Origin: Clostridiales bacterium
Lineage (GTDB): Bacteria; Bacillota; Clostridia; Oscillospirales; Oscillospiraceae
Direction of reading: 5' to 3'
Length of the DNA stretch: 6,458 bases
Assembly: GCA_019418525.1 (NCBI GenBank)
Contig: DYBS01000006.1
Span: 1 to 6,458 of the forward strand
How positions within the stretch are numbered: position 1 is the first letter of the stretch; each line of letters starts with the position of its first letter. The position numbers were made by a program, and so were the translations under genes. A model generated the notes under the pieces. The model was not told where the DNA came from. It made no database searches and saw only the letters and a list, made by a program, of their open reading frames with translations. This document shows, one piece after another, positions 6,115 through 6,458 of this stretch.

Positions 6115-6144
6115 ATTATAAAAATCTCATAGAAGAGCTGTCAA
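6115..6144 (-). promoter_or_regulatory. Consensus sigma-A promoter of the rhodanese operon
   Basis: On the minus strand a perfect TTGACA (complement of 6139-6144) is followed 18 bases later by a perfect TATAAT (complement of 6115-6120). This predicts a strong promoter with a start near 6108 and a leader of about 57 nt. Its -35 end overlaps the first copy of the AATTTGTA direct repeat, so a bound regulator could affect polymerase. Confidence 0.88.
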
Positions 6145-6210
6145 TTTGTAATTTTAGATTTTAATTTGTATTTTTCAATATAGTTTGTCCAAATATTGAT
6201 TTTATCAATA
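6143..6210. repeat. AT-rich divergent regulatory region with direct and inverted repeats
   Basis: AATTTGTA occurs at 6143-6150 and again at 6163-6170, exactly 20 bp apart (two helical turns). TCAATAT (6175-6181) is inverted as ATATTGA (6193-6199). TATTGAT (6194-6200) is inverted as ATCAATA (6204-6210) across three T. The repeats lie between the rhodanese promoter and the rightward gene, as expected of operator sites. In such AT-rich DNA some symmetry is expected by chance. Confidence 0.4.
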
Positions 6211-6248
6211 AAGGGACCGGCGACATAGGATGCCCCGAGGTGATGGTG

Positions 6249-6458
6249 TTGGAAAATCCGGTGCTGGCGCGGCTGGCGCGGCTGGGCGGGCGGGCCGAGC
6301 CCCTGTGGCTCTACACCCTTCTGACGGTGGGGGACCTGGAGCGCTATCCCCTCTGGGCGTGGAACGAGGCCATCTCCCGTGCGGCGGGCCGGCGGATATG
6401 CTGCCCTTCCTACCGCGCCCTGGTGCGGCGGCTAGAGGAGGCTATTCAAGGTGAGAAT
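6249..6458 (+). CDS. Start of an unrecognised rightward gene, cut by the right edge
   Basis: The frame stays open to the last base. From the TTG at 6249 it gives 70 codons with content of a genuine GC-rich gene: LENPVLARLARLGGRAEP, then LWLYTLLTVGDLERYPLWAW, then NEAISRAAGRRICCPSYRAL and RRLEEAIQGEN. It is Arg- and Leu-rich, has a Cys pair, and shows no signal peptide or clear family motif; I do not recognise it. Three candidate starts lie in tandem (ATG 6243, GTG 6246, TTG 6249). GAGGTGAT at about 6236-6243 matches the ribosome's anti-Shine-Dalgarno target and overlaps the ATG; its spacing fits TTG 6249 best, with GTG 6246 next. Divergent from the rhodanese operon. No convincing promoter of its own was seen; TTGTCC at about 6185-6190 is a weak -35 candidate. 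Confidence 0.65.
   Translation, partial: MENPVLARLARLGGRAEPLWLYTLLTVGDLERYPLWAWNEAISRAAGRRICCPSYRALVRRLEEAIQGEN

Overview
The window looks like chromosomal DNA from a GC-rich anaerobic member of the Clostridia, most likely Oscillospiraceae or Ruminococcaceae (a Flavonifractor, Lawsonibacter or Pseudoflavonifractor-like gut bacterium). This is inferred from four things: strong GGAGG-type ribosome binding sites, GC-rich genes separated by AT-richer promoters with near-consensus sigma-A boxes, a Clostridium symbiosum-like glutamate dehydrogenase, and a two-OB-fold SSB-like protein of a kind seen in Clostridia. The genus was not verified. No mobile element, CRISPR array, tRNA or rRNA was seen.

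Layout. Positions 1-265 are non-coding and hold several hairpins, including a plausible terminator for the leftward gene next to it. From 2346 down to 266 three leftward genes follow one another: an orphan PTS EIIC membrane protein of the PfoR/EIIC_2 type, a 67-residue protein of unknown function, and an SSB-like protein with two OB folds. A strong hairpin without a U-tract separates the last two. The 463-base divergent region 2347-2809 carries a leftward promoter for the PTS gene and a rightward promoter for gdhA. The gdhA leader is about 190 nt and can be folded by eye into a closed three-way junction. gdhA (2810-4144) encodes a hexameric-type glutamate dehydrogenase with all expected catalytic lysines.

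A perfect bidirectional terminator (4162-4199) separates gdhA from a convergent two-gene operon read leftward from 6051. That operon encodes an exported lipoprotein with three rhodanese domains, of which only the last keeps the catalytic Cys, and a small four-helix membrane protein 3 nt downstream. The lipoprotein is driven by a consensus promoter (TTGACA-18-TATAAT) inside an AT-rich divergent region (about 6105-6215) with direct and inverted repeats that look like regulator sites. A rightward gene of unknown function begins at about 6243-6249 and runs off the right edge.

The genes look like several independent housekeeping or accessory units: sugar or regulatory PTS, ssDNA binding, ammonia assimilation, and extracytoplasmic sulfur chemistry. 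No multi-gene novel system is evident. The best candidates for something undescribed are the gdhA leader RNA, the repeat-rich rhodanese promoter, and the lipoprotein/membrane-protein pair.
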